Positions 10,134 through 30,100 of a stretch of DNA of 64,000 bases are shown here, piece after piece; position 1 is the first letter of the stretch, and each line of letters begins with the position of its first letter. The notes beneath the pieces are model-generated. The model was not told the DNA's origin, did not search any database, and saw nothing but the letters and a program-made list of their open reading frames with translations. The translations under genes and the position numbers were made by a program. The DNA comes from Balanoglossus misakiensis (lineage: Eukaryota > Hemichordata): assembly GCA_040954595.2 (NCBI GenBank), contig CM082586.2, forward strand, positions 8,618,001-8,682,000, given 5' to 3'.

Positions 10134-11086
10134 TTTCTTGACACTTTTAAGTGTTAGTATTGGAATGCAGTTTCATTGAGATTTATTCTCATATACATTA
10201 AGTTCCACTATCTGTAACATTTTGCAACTTTTTCACTAATTTTGGTTGGTGTATAAATTTCATGTGTGCATAATCAGCATTATTTATATTGTTAAAATTA
10301 GTATTCAAGTCAAAAAGTTACAGGTAGTGGTCCTATAATTGTAAACCTATGTAGAACAGCATAACGTCAAACCTGTTATGATTTACTGAGAACACTTTGT
10401 TGATTCAGTGATGAACTATTAATATGTACCTTAAACTTTCAATACAAAAATTTGCTTGGTATTGTACCGGGTACGTTTTTAATATTTCTATTATTTTCTA
10501 TGCCAGATTAGCCTGTTCACTGGAAAATTAGGTTTTCTAGAGGCATTAAATTACTATTTACAATTTTTTGTTAACTTAGTGAATCTGCATAGTACCTACG
10601 CTTTCCCAGAGGATTTTTTCCCTCATTCTGTAAAAAGGGTTTTTATCTCTGGGTTTTGGTGCGGGGTGTATTTTCATTCTGTGCAATAAAGTACATGATC
10701 CGCTACTCATGTAAAATTGACCTGCATTGTGTGTGTGTATGCATTTGGATGCGGTAGTTGGAATGCAGACTAGGTTGAGTGGGAAAGGAGACTGAAATGG
10801 GAAACAAGTCCAAGTCTCAAACCTACGTAAGCTTTGCTGTATGAAAAATTTATTTGTGTCTCTGTTTAAGGAAGTGTCGGGAAACTATTGTGATCGGTAT
10901 AATTATAATATTGATTGCAAAGTACGTGACCAAACCAACTTTGGAATTATGGCGTACATCTCAATGTATGCTGCACCTGAAATATTCCATTCCCACATTA
11001 GAGTAGATTATTTTGCATGCACATTTTAAATTGAGGCATGTTATTTATGAATTCCCCATAAATTACGGTGGAAATCATGTCTGCTG
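10134..11086. other. Stretch with no recognised gene
   Basis: AT-rich, with a short (GT)n near 10729. No exon with family similarity seen. Confidence 0.5.
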
Positions 11087-11090
11087 TTAA

Positions 11091-11492
11091 GGATGTACAC
11101 GCGGAACATAAACCGGAAAATTGCGCACTCGTCTTTTTCCCATAGGATTACATTGATAATTGCTGGAAAACAAACTTCTACTATTGTCATTTTCACGAAA
11201 TTTTACACATAGCTTAGTCAAGTAAATATAAATTCATTGGCCAAATAAAATCGTGTGGTCACCACGCTCTATTTTGAGATAAATTTTGTTAAAATATTCG
11301 CCCATAGACAAACCATTGGTGAAGAAGCAGTTTTCTTCTATTATCGACTCAATTCTTGGGTCTGTGTTTCAAAAACAAGCGCGGTGACCCCTATATTTTA
11401 TCACGGATTTTCATTATACATACACAGAATAATCCAAAAATCAACAATTAAAAGAAAAGACAATGCTTTCAATTTTGACGAACGTACATCCC
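11091..11492. mobile_element. Candidate MITE with GGATGTAC termini
   Basis: The left end TTAAGGATGTACACGCGG mirrors the right end CGAACGTACATCCCTAA. The target is TTAA on the left and CTAA on the right, so one copy has mutated. It is about 400 bp with no transposase, and lies 44 bp beyond the transporter stop codon, probably in or next to its 3' untranslated region. Confidence 0.55.
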
Positions 11493-11536
11493 TAAACTCC
11501 CCCCAATATCCCCTTTTGTGCACTTGTACTTCCAAA

Positions 11537-19004
<7,468 letters not shown>

Positions 19005-19647
19005 CACGATCAACGTAGTCTCAGCTGGTACACAAAATACGGGAACCGGTTGACGGGATTGCGCAGTACTAGCTCTGCCGACTGGTAGATCCTTGTGAAA
19101 CTCCGTTCTACTTATGCGAATTGTGAGTCCACTACAATGTCAAGTTGGCTTGCAAATGGGTCACGGTCTCTTAGTCCGTGTCACAGCGAAGTAGAGAAGC
19201 AGTAATAGCCAATTTACGTAATATTGCGCAGATGTGAGATGCGCAAACAAGACTTGTCATGTACATTAGATACACTTGACGGGTGTAGCATGTGCTAGCG
19301 TTGAGGAGGCCAGGATACACTTTCCCACTCCGACATCTTATACTCACTAGTCTGTGGTTCAAATTAAGACGACTATATTGCAAATACATGTATCAAATTG
19401 TGTGTTTTTGCCTGTTACTTCGCTTTCTTTGAATGAAAATGAAATCTTGATGTCAGAGTTACAGTTTAATCAACTTAACAGTTTCCTGTAACTACTAAAA
19501 CGTCAAATTCAGCATATGATGGTCGATATCGATAGCGCCCGAAATAGTACATAATTTAATTGTAGGCGCGTCCGTTGATAGCACCAAAGGTCGCGTCGCA
19601 CGCATTCAAGACAGGGGTCGGTGAGAGGAATCTTGTCTGTGGCCTTA
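19005..19647 (-). other. 5' flank of the transporter gene
   Basis: Contains the presumed 5' untranslated region and promoter. The reading frame of exon 1 stays open upstream without another ATG until an in-frame TGA at about 19149-19151. No clear TATA box was found. Confidence 0.4.
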
Positions 19648-20797
19648 GGGACCGTTCAGTTTTTACGGCCGGGGGCGGCAAAATCCAGGGGGGGGGGGGT
19701 CACTTAAATTTTGAAGTCCTAAAGGGGGGGGGGGTCATCTGGGTTTTTTAAAAGTTTAGGGGGGGTCACATACTTTTGCCACCGAACTTTTGCTTTTGAG
19801 TCCACAAAATTGCAGTTTCGCACCCTTTATTTTACAAAATTTTCTAATGTGGGAGGGGGACAACCCCTCCCACACCCACCCCTTCATTCTCCGCCACATT
19901 TCATTTTTTGCTGGTTTGTCTAGTGTACCAGGGCAGAGTGCTTGTCACCCCCAACCCCACCGATGATATTATTTAACAAAGTAAATACATAAGGGAGAAT
20001 AATCGTTTAAACCATTTCGCATAACTGATAGTTTCGCGCTGCATCTTCTATATACTAGAAGTTTTATAAATGATGTCATGACGAAAAGTACGCCAAATCT
20101 TCTAACTTTGAGTGGAGTCGCTAAAGTAAAATTGGTCCTCCCAAACATTGAGATAATTTGCTTTTGAGTTCATTAAAATGCAACCTTGCGCTACATATTT
20201 TACAAAACTTTCTTATGTGGGAGGGGGACAACCCCTCCCACACCCACCCCCTCCATGCATTTATTGGTTTGTCTAGTGTACCGGGGCAGACTTCGTGCCA
20301 CCCCACCCCGATGCCTACTTTGAGTGGAGTGGCAAAATTAAAATTTGTCCTCCCTAACATTGACTTAGTTTGCTTTGGAGTTCATTAAAATGCAACTTTG
20401 AGCACCGTATTTTACAAAATTTTCTTAGGTGGGAGGGGGACACCCCCTCCCACGACCACCCCGCCACTTTTCTTGTTTTACCAATTCTGGCAACTATTGT
20501 ATTGACTTGTCATTTTCATTTGTTCATAGATTTCTTTATTGCAACGATATACTATTATATACTTCAATTACTTTAAGAAATTTATAATTGAGGCGTGAGG
20601 AGCCTCATTCCCTTTATTGCATACAGTCTACATAGGATCAGGACGGCGAATGTTTTCGGGGGGGGGGTCATCATATTTTGGGTCTGTCAAAGGGGGTCAT
20701 CATTTTTTGGTCCTGGACGAAGGGGGGGTCGGCCTGATTTTGAAAACTGATGACACAAACTTGCCGCCCCCCCCTGCCGTAAAAACTGAACGGTCCC
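19648..20797. mobile_element. PIF/Harbinger-like non-autonomous element 1
   Basis: Inverted ends GGGACCGTTCAGTTTTTACG and its complement, with TTA duplicated at 19645-19647 and 20798-20800. Long G runs sit just inside the left end and C runs inside the right end. The interior has two copies of an approximately 212-bp unit starting ACTTTGAGTGGAGT (20105 and 20317), with GTGGGAGGGG/CCCCTCCCAC hairpins. A 3-bp TTA/TAA target is typical of PIF/Harbinger. No transposase was found. Confidence 0.8.
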
Positions 20798-20899
20798 TTA
20801 GGGGAGGGTCACATTTTATGAACCAGTTCAAGGGGAAAGTTGGTTCATATTTTTGAATTGGAAGTTGGACAATACTGTGTCACATTCCATCCAGAATTA

Positions 20900-21970
20900 G
20901 GGACTGCTCAGTTTTTACGGCTGGGGGAGGGCGGCAAAATCCAGGGGGGGGGGGGTCACTTAAATTTTGAAGTTCAAAAGGGGGGTCATCTGTTTTTTTA
21001 AACGTTTAGGGGGGGTCACATACTTTTGCCACCGAACTTTTGCTTCTGAGTCCACAAAATTGCAGTTTCGCCCCCTTCATTCTCCGCCACATTTCATTTT
21101 TTTGCTGGTTTGTCTAGTGTACCAGGGCAGAGTGCTTGCCACCCCAACCCCACCGATGATAATATTTAACAAAGTAAATACATAAAGGAGAATAATCGTT
21201 TAAACCATTTCTCATAACTGATAGTTTCGCGCTGCATTTTCCATTATAAATAATGTCATGACGAAGATGACGCCAAATCTTCTAACTTTGAGTGGAGTGG
21301 CAAAAAGTAAAATTGGTCCTCCCAGACATTGAGATAATTTGCTTTTGAGTTCATTAAAATGCAACTTTGAGCTACATATTTTACAAAATTTTCTTCCTCC
21401 CACACCCACCCCCTCCATTCTTCGCCACATTTCATTTATTGGCTGGTTTGTCTAGTGTACCAGGGCAGACTTCTTGTCACCCCACCCCGATGCTTACTTT
21501 GAGTGGAGTGGCAAAATAAAAATTTGTCCTCCCTTACATTGAGTTTATTTGCTTTTGAGTTCATTAAAATGCAACTTCGAGCACCGTATTTTACAAAATT
21601 TTCTTATGTGGGAGGGGGACACCCCCTCCCAAGCCCACCCCCGCTACTTTTCTTGTTTTACCAATTCTAGCAACTATTGTATTGACTTGTCATTTTAATT
21701 TGTTCATAAATTTCTTTATTGCAACGATATACTATTATATACTTCAATTACTTTTAAGAAATTTATAATTGCGGTGTGAGGAGCCTCATTCCCTTGATTG
21801 CATACAATGTACATAGGATCGGCGTGGGGGGGGGGTCATCATATGTTTGGGTCTGTCAAAGGGGGGACTCATCATTTTTTGGTCCTGGGTGAAGGGGTGG
21901 GGGGTCGGCCTGATTTTGAAAACCGATGACACAAACTTGCCGCCCCCAGCCGTAAAAGCCGAACGGTCCC
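20900..21970. mobile_element. PIF/Harbinger-like non-autonomous element 2
   Basis: Same family as element 1. The left end has drifted (GGGACTGCTCAG); the right end is GAACGGTCCC. TTA flanks it at 20897-20899 and 21971-21973, and the right-hand TTA is also the left target of element 3. Inner units start at 21285 and about 21496. Confidence 0.8.
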
Positions 21971-21973
21971 TTA

Positions 21974-22946
21974 GGGACCGTTCAGTTTTTACGGCCGGGG
22001 GGAGGGGTCGGCAAAATCCAGGGGGGGGGGGGTCACTTAAATTTTGAAGTCAAAAAGGGGGGGTCATCTGTTTTTTTTAAACGTTTAAGGGGGGGGGTTC
22101 ACATACTTTTGCCACCGAACTTTTGCTTTTGAGTCCACAAAATTGCAGTTTCTCGCCCTTTATTTTACAAAATTTTCTCATGTGGGAGGGGGACACCCCC
22201 TCCCACACCCACCCCCTCCATTCTTCGCCACATTTCATTTATTGGCTGGTTTGTCTAGTGCACTAGGGCCGACTACTTGCCACCCGATGCGTACTTTGAG
22301 TGGAGTGGCAAAAGTAAAATTGGTCTTCCCCAATATTGAGTTAATTTGCTTTTGAGTTCATTAAAATGCAACTTTCAGCCCAATATTTTTCAAAATTTTC
22401 TTATGTGGGAGGGGGACACCTCCCACACCCACCCCCTTCATTCTTCACCACATCTAGTGTACCAAGGTATAGCACTTTCCCACCGATGCTAACATTGACT
22501 GGCAAAAGTAAAATTTGTCCTCCCTAACATTTAGTTAATTTGCTTTTGAGTTCATTAAAAAGCAACTTTGAGCACCGTATTTTACAAAATTTTCTCGAAC
22601 ACCCACCCCCGCCATTTTTCTTGTTTTACCCATCCTACTAGCCTAGTCCTAGCCGTATTTTGTCCGCTTTGCTTGTCATTTTAATTTATTCATACCTCAT
22701 TCTTACTTTAAGAAATTTGGAATTGAGGTGTGGGAACCCTCATTCCCTATAATGCATACAGTGTACATAGGATCAGGACGGAGAATGTTTTCGGCGTGGG
22801 GGGGGGGGGGTCATCATATTTTTTGGCCTGTCAAAGGGGGGTCATCATTTTTTGGTCCTCGGTGAAGGGGGGTCGGCCTGATTTTGAAAACCCATGACAC
22901 AAACTTGCCAACCCCCCCCCCCCAGCCGTAAAAACTGAACGGTCCC
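21974..22946. mobile_element. PIF/Harbinger-like non-autonomous element 3
   Basis: Directly abuts element 2 with only the shared TTA between them, and ends at TTA 22947-22949. Same termini, G/C runs and inner units, with a shorter and more indel-rich middle. Confidence 0.8.
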
Positions 22947-22949
22947 TTA

Positions 22950-23954
22950 CATGTAGCAATTATATTGTCAATGGAGTGGCAATTGATTCCAACGACAACC
23001 GTAACTTTTCTACGGGTAAAATGTCTACCATCACGAGATTCAAGTTCATTTCTTGGTTGGTTGGTTGGTTGGTTGGTTGGTTGGTTGGTTTGTTTGTTCG
23101 TTTTATTGGTCAAGCAACCCTGTTGATGTCTGCAGTTTTAAGGTTGCGTTCTGAATAGCTTTTTCTCTACAAAGGATCACGGTAGGCATTTTTGTATATG
23201 GTCCGTGGGCATTATGGTCACTGATATGTTTTGCATCCTACAACTCAACGAATGTAAACTTGGTTTAATAGTGAGCCAAGCCCCACTGCAATGTGGATTT
23301 AACGGAATATCTTGACTTTTTTTAACAAACTATCCTTCAAGTAAAGTACCTAAGTTTCAAACAAACGTACTCTCTAGACTAGTTTTACCCAAGCTGCAGG
23401 TTAGGGAGCTTTCGTTTCTTGCGTGGGTGTGTGCCGGAAATATCCCCGCCAAAATACATTTATTCTGATTTATTGATTTCATTATGATCTTGTAATTTAT
23501 TTGTAATTATCTGATTATTTTAAACACTATAGAAATATTTGATGATACTGTATGGCAGTAAACTCTGTAAAACACTCAGCACAGTACATGTAGCCTACAC
23601 GTCACTCGCCGTATTTAAAGACAACTCAGTATCTGTGAGCACTGTCAGAACCATTACATCACTGTCCCATGAGCCAACCTCTCAACCCAACAATACCTCC
23701 ATTCTTGAGCTTACACAACGTTTTAGCCAATAGATTTCTTCAACAAAATCAGCGACATGAGAAACAACCCCAACCTGAACACTTCAACCACGCAGCAGGA
23801 CAATCCCGAAATCATCTCTACAATCAGTTGATCACAATTCAAATCGGAAGCTGTCAGACAAGAAAGTTACAATCCACTCGCCAACGAATTCATGCTTACA
23901 GTTTAAAGTCTTGTCATTTTTTGCAAGGGAGTGTGAAACACGACTTATTGTGGG
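22950..23954. other. Spacer with (GGTT)n
   Basis: Between elements 3 and 4. Holds a short (GGTT)n run at about 23053-23092. No gene recognised. Confidence 0.6.
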
Positions 23955-23957
23955 TAA

Positions 23958-24888
23958 GGGACCGTTCAGTTTTTACGGCCGGGGGGGGGGCGGCAAAATG
24001 CAGGGGGGGGTCACCTAAATTTTGAAGTCCACAAGGGGGGGGGGTCATCTGGTTTTTTTAAACGTTTAGGGGGGGTCACATACTTTTGCCACCAAACTTT
24101 TGCTTTTGAGTCCACAAAATTGCAGTTTCGCACCCTTTATTTTACAAAATTTTCTAATGTGGGAGGGGGACACCCCCTCCCACACCCACCCCTTCATTCT
24201 CCGCCACATTTCATTTTTTGCTGGTTTGTCTAGTGTACCAAGGCAGAGTGCTTGCCACCCCAACCCCACCGATGATAAAATTTAACAAAGTGAATACATA
24301 AAGGAGGATAATTGTTTAAACCATTTTGCATAACTGATAGTTTCGCGCTGCATCTTCTATATACTAGAAGTTTTATAAATGATGTCATGACAAGATGACG
24401 CCAAATCTTCTAACTTTGAGTGGAGTGGCAAAAAGTAAAATTGGTCCTCCCAAACATTGAGATAATTTGCTTTTGAGTTCATTAAAATGCAACTTTGCGC
24501 TACATATTTTACCAAACACCCCCTCCCACGCCCACCCCCGCTACTTTTCTTGTTTTACCGATTCTAGCAACTATTGTATTGACTTGTCATTTTAATTTCT
24601 TCATAGATTTCTTTATTGCAACGATATACTATTATATACTTCAATTACTTTAAGAAATTTATAATTGAGGTGTGAGGAGCCTCATTCCCTTTATTGCATA
24701 CAGTCTACATAGGATCAGGACGGTGAATGTTTTGGCCGTGGGGGAGGGGGGTCATCATATTTTTGGGTCTGTCAAAGGGGGGGTCATCATTTTTTGGTCC
24801 GGGGTGAAGGGGGGGTCGGCCTGATTTTGAGAACCGATGACACAAACTTGCCGCCCCCCCCCCCCTGCCGTAAAAACTGAACGGTCCC
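23958..24888. mobile_element. PIF/Harbinger-like non-autonomous element 4
   Basis: Intact termini GGGACCGTTCAGTTTTTACG and its complement, with TAA at 23955-23957 and 24889-24891. Shorter than the others: the second inner unit is partly missing near 24510 relative to element 1. Confidence 0.85.
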
Positions 24889-24891
24889 TAA

Positions 24892-26890
24892 GGGTTCATT
24901 CGCTCAACAACATCATTCACTCCCTAGATTCAATTAATAGCAACAAACAAACAAACAAACAAACATAAACACTACAAACAAGGCAGAAGAGCCCCCTGTG
25001 GTTATCGTGTCTGTGTCAAGCGTCCTGCTTGGCTAGTCACATGAGACGCTGAAACTGACCTAATCAAGTAATTGATTAATGAAATATTCAAGCAAATAAT
25101 TCAGAATAAATGTATTTTGGCGGGGATATCACCCCATTACCTTAGGCCCTGTTTCATTTCTATCGCATTGCCATGGATAGCGCCCTCAATTGACAAATGA
25201 AAAAGCTAGCTAGACAGGCAATGAGGAACAGGCAGTCGTTTCTTTCGTGCAAGGCGCCTGCAGTACAACTTTTTATCACTTTTATCATTAATATGTATGA
25301 GTATGTATGAGTGTGTGTGCGTATAACCTTAGACAGTAAAGAAAGTTGGATGTAAAGTGTGGAAGACATTGATATTTGGTTCATGGCCATAGACAGCGCC
25401 CTCAAGTGACAGATGAATAAGTTCTCTGTACAATGAAGAAAATGAAAGCATCAGAAAAAAATTAAGGGATGATTGTGAAGTCTGAGAAACTGAACATTTT
25501 TATTCATATTCAAGTTTAAACAAGAAAAGAAAGTGTTATGATCTACGAAGGTTGAACTAATGCCATCCAGATAGAGGTCAGTTTCTTTGGTCGGGGTGAG
25601 GGGAGGTGGATTGGGGCCACCTGTTGCTTTTGAACTGCTCAGGGGGTCAGTTTTTAAATTTAGCCCACATTTGCGCCAAAACACGCTTCGCACACAAGTC
25701 ATGGTGAATTGCAATATTTCCGAAAGCCCTGTTTTGTAAAAAAACACTTTCGAAATTTGTCACAGGTATCGCCTACCCTGTATAGCGCTTTCTTGGTGCA
25801 TGGTGTGTATGGGAGACGGGTTTGGTGGGGGTACGGGGTGGATGTCAGGTACATGGTGGGGGGGGGGCAAAATAGGGCGATATTGCGTGTCTACGTTTCC
25901 ATAGACGCGAATTCATACATCCCGGTTGTCGGCTTTATAAATTGACAATACGTTACCTTGACGAAGTCGCAAAAGACAAACAAAACACAAGCAGTCATTT
26001 GCATAACAAAGGATACTTTGCGATAGGGTTAAAACGATGATAATAACTGAATTCTAACTGTGCTTACAGTCAGCAGGGTTGTGTGTTAAGTGATTTGACT
26101 GAATGTGTTTTATCGGGCATGTCATTTAATTTGCCACAGTTTCCAGATACGGTGTAGAGAAGTCACTGTAAACGTGCCTTCCCTGCATTGCAGAGCAAAG
26201 CCCTTTACAAAGTTTTGGTTCACTGTAATGCTTTTAATTATCACCAAACTTATGTACATCTGTTCCATAAATAATTGAAAAAGAAAGACAATATATTGGC
26301 ATTGACTGTCAAATTTTGACAAAAACCATATTGCGTAGACATCAGTTCAATTTATAACAGTTTCGACAGCTTTGTATGCAGAAGAAAGGTCCATCATTGA
26401 AAACGAATTAATTAACAATAAGTATCAGTTTCAATACCTGGGAAGGGTTTCCATGGTTTCAGTTTTCGCGTCCACAAATAATCGACTAAGACACACAGGT
26501 CACCCGTCTACTTCCTATCAAGAAATTTTGTTGCTATATTCTGTTTTGTTTTGTTTCCCAGCAACCACATTCTTCGAGGATTAAAACGAAACAGAAAAAA
26601 TGTGAATTTTCTGCATGGCTGGAAAAAAAAACACTTCACACTTTTGATTATTTTGACATTGGCTTCACCAGCCCTTCACCGGCTTAAAAAACTCACTTTG
26701 TGACCTTGTCGAGCACGTTCATCTTAATTCGAAATTTACCTAAAGGCATTTCGCAACCATGAATCTTATCTGAAGTAGGCATCCGAAAGTATGGAACCTT
26801 TTTCTGTTTCGAGGCTATATGCTAAATTGTTTTAGAAAATGTGTACATAATTCTGTTTGTGGGGCGATAATTCAGAAAGATGTGAACGTG
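24892..26890. other. Gene-poor stretch with minor repeats
   Basis: A short (CAAA)n lies at about 24942-24966. AGCGCCCTCAATTGACAAATGA near 25179 is repeated as AGCGCCCTCAAGTGACAGATGA near 25395. A G run lies near 25857-25867. No exon recognised. Confidence 0.5.
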
Positions 26891-26894
26891 TTAA

Positions 26895-27150
26895 AGGGAC
26901 AAAGTCTCTCTCGCGCTGTCCCTTTCCTCTTAATTATGTTTGATACAAGACACTGTTTATGATAATGTACTCGCCAAAATGAGTAATCGGTCTCAACCGT
27001 TTATTCGTTTTGGCGAGATTTTTACTCTCATATCCTACAAACGGTGTGTTTGACCGTTGATTCACTACATATCCACATGTAGGATGACATAAACAGTGTC
27101 TTGTATCAAACATAATTAATGGAAAAATGGTAGAGAGAGAGACTTTGTCC
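26895..27150. mobile_element. Foldback MITE
   Basis: Left arm AGGGACAAAGTCTCTCTCGC, then AATTATGTTTGATACAAGAC; the right arm mirrors both (GTCTTGTATCAAACATAATT, AGAGACTTTGTCC). Left target is TTAA; the right is degraded (TTTTA). About 256 bp with no coding capacity. Confidence 0.75.
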
Positions 27151-27913
27151 TTTTTACTAAACCCTGTGAAAATGAGAGCAAAATAGTAAAGGTGCGTTGA
27201 TAATGTTTAATTAAGGATTGAAATGCTATTGTGAATAAGGCTTATGTGTTTGAAGTCATGTATATGTAAACTTGTTGTGAAACAACAGTTCGAATCATTA
27301 TGAAATTAAATCATAGCACAAGACTTACAGTGGATTCTGGTGTCATCTTAAGTGACACAAATCATTTCGCATACTGGTGAAAACGTTGACATCAGTTCAA
27401 GCCCAGTAATTTTCAAATCCTTTAAAACAATTTCCGCCCGGATTTAGAATTTCAATCTTTGCATTTATTAACCGCTATAAAACAAGTTTAACGTGTAGTA
27501 TGTTTATGTCTGTCAAATACAATTTCCTCGTAATCATATTAACAAAATTAAAATATCACACGTCGTTCGTTGACATGAACTAATCTGGTAAAGCTTCCTT
27601 TTAGGGATCAATTTTGAAAAGTTAACCTTTTTATTTTTTGTTATCATTACTAAGTACTGACACTGTAACACGGCAACTGCTGTGAAAAGAACAAAGAACT
27701 GCACTGTGGGTACCCCATCACCGGACCAAGAGCGATTCACTCGGACCTTTAGTCTACGACGAGATTTCACATTTCAATGTCCCAACCACCAAATGCGGAA
27801 GTGACGTAATCCGCCCAAACTGGAGTTATTACCTTAAATTCTGACAGTGTGAAAATACGCGCCAAAACTTGGCATATTCGTTCTATAAAATAGTTATGGA
27901 CAGAAACTTCAAC
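27151..27913. other. Stretch with no recognised gene
   Basis: AT-rich. Short open frames only and no family similarity seen. Confidence 0.5.
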
Positions 27914-27917
27914 TTAA

Positions 27918-28145
27918 AGTGAAGGGGTCGTCGCGCGCCGTGTTTGTTTGTTTATAAACATTACAATTCACCAACAAATCCCTGAAATTAGGCCTAGATA
28001 ATTCTTAGAATGAACGAAGCAGGGCTGGGCATGGCATCAACTGAAGATCCTAGTGGGTCGTGGCGACTGCAGTGGGGTTTGCTCTGGTATGGGTGGACAT
28101 ATTCTCATCAAGGGAACACCCACGCGGCGCGACGACCCATTCCCT
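27918..28145. mobile_element. MITE with TTAA target and GGGTCGTCGCGC ends
   Basis: Ends AGTGAAGGGGTCGTCGCGC and GCGCGACGACCCATTCCCT, with TTAA on both sides (27914-27917, 28146-28149). 228 bp with a GC-rich interior and no transposase. The TTAA target suggests the piggyBac class. Confidence 0.8.
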
Positions 28146-28149
28146 TTAA

Positions 28150-29787
28150 TGACCACTTTTACTAGGCTAAGATCCCAAAAGTAGTATGACTGTTTAACAT
28201 TAATATTGTTAAAAAAAGTTGAACATGGAGATCTCTACTGAGGAGTTGGAATACCTCTGTGAACTTGAAAAAATATAGTGTACATGGACTTTTCAGTGTT
28301 TGTGTGATTTCGTTCTTAAACTGCAAACACGAAGTGTAAAGCGTTGCATGACAATACATCCATTGTTTTATCGAACGTTATTTCCAGGTTAGTATCGCCA
28401 ATCAGTATAATAAGTGATTATATTAGCTTTTAATAATGTTGTCTGCTTTGGGTCAGATCTATCAACTGAGCAAACGACATATGGAACGTCGCAAGAAACT
28501 GGTAATTATTAGGCTTTAGGGAGGGAGAGTGTCGATATATTGGTGTGTATCCATTCCTGTTTGGAAAGTGAAAAGGGGTGTCATCCTGTTTTGGAAGAGC
28601 TTAAGGACGGGAGTCAGTGTTTTGTTTGTTCTTTTGTTGTTGTTGTTGTTGTTATTGTTGTTGTTGTTGTTGTTGTTGTTTTGACCAATAACAAGTTTCA
28701 TTACATCAAATGAATGCATCATTTCAACATATCGGCCATGAATTACATCATTCGCCAAGTATACATTTTCTTTATTTCATTCACCACGTCAGCTATACTT
28801 GCAATTGGCTATGATTGTTGATATTCTCTGCTGTTTTATGAACTTAATTAGTTGCAAAGCGTTTGCTTCTTTTGGATCATTTTACAAAAATGGTGGATTC
28901 CGGGAAACACTGCCGTAAGCTCTACAGAAAACAGACTCCTAGGTTTTAAAAATGTTTCATCATATATCCTATGGTTCGGGCAATCCTATTCCCAAGAATT
29001 TCTCATAGAGCACTGGAAATTTACATAAACATGTAAGTAATGTTTGCCCCCCAACTTTATTCGTTCTGAGGAGATCACTGAGCTGAGGGGCTCCCTTTTT
29101 TCGAAATGTAGTCGTTCAACTTCTTTGGCCTGTTTCCTATGGGAGGGCAACGACTTTTTGACGTGCGCACGAAAAAAAGGAAATGGCCGAGCTCACAAAC
29201 TGAAAAGAGTGACCATCTCCTAAATTACAGAAAACCACGGGAAATCAGGAACACATTGTACAAGTTGGAACCCTGACGCTGTGCCAAAGTTAGAACATGC
29301 TTGTTTCAGTTTTCGACACCTTTTTAAAATTCAGTGTCAGACTTGTATTCATGGCGGTTCACGCCCAATTCAAAGGCCTCTCAGTTATTGAGATAATAAA
29401 CGCCCATAGTCGCTATTATCTGCGGCAATCAAAAGTGTCAGTTGGTTCTTTGAATGTCTAATTTTCATGTTAAACAGCCCAACGTTATCCATTCTAAGAT
29501 GGACATAGTCTGTTAAATGACAATGAATGTCCACAACACTACAGTTTTCGGTGTCATGTCTTGAGTTTAACGATATCCGTCAAACTGGGAAAAAAGGTGA
29601 GTTTTTTTTCATTTTCCTCCGTCTTTTTTACACTTGCGATTTGATTAGAGGTTCGCTTTGCTACGATACCTGAACCTTAACCTTTTAAAACGAAATGTTA
29701 AAAGGAGGTTGCCTAAGATACATATGCACAGATTGGTCTAACTTAGTCTGCAAACGATACATAATATGTGTATAGTGCTGTACTTAA
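28150..29787. other. Gene-poor stretch with (GTT)n
   Basis: (GTT)n microsatellite at about 28634-28681; otherwise no gene, RNA or clear element recognised. Confidence 0.55.
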
Positions 29788-30100
29788 GCAATAAAACACC
29801 CCCAGCCATGGTATACCACGAGATTTTGACCAGTTCACGACATATACGCACGAGCGATAGCGAGTGCGTATATGGAGTCGAACTGGTCAAAATCGAGTGG
29901 TATACCATGGCTGGGGGTGTTTTATTGCTATTATATTATGCCAGTATATTGAAACTTTGCATAAAACATTTTAAAAAGGCATTTTCTTTGACTATGATAT
30001 ATGACTGTGGTATATGGCTAATATATCACGGTCACGTGACGTGTCTTGACCAATCAAATGGCGTGATTTACACCATCAATATACTGGTATAATATAATAG
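29788..30100. mobile_element. Two adjoining inverted-repeat elements
   Basis: 29788-29928 is a palindrome with arms of about 60 bp starting GCAATAAAACACCCCCAGCC. It contains CATATACGCACGAGCGATAG mirrored across the centre. From 29928 to 30100 a second pair of arms (CTATTATATTATGCCAGTAT and mirror, one mismatch) encloses unrelated DNA. The two share the junction GCTATTA. Probably one MITE next to or inside another. Confidence 0.7.
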
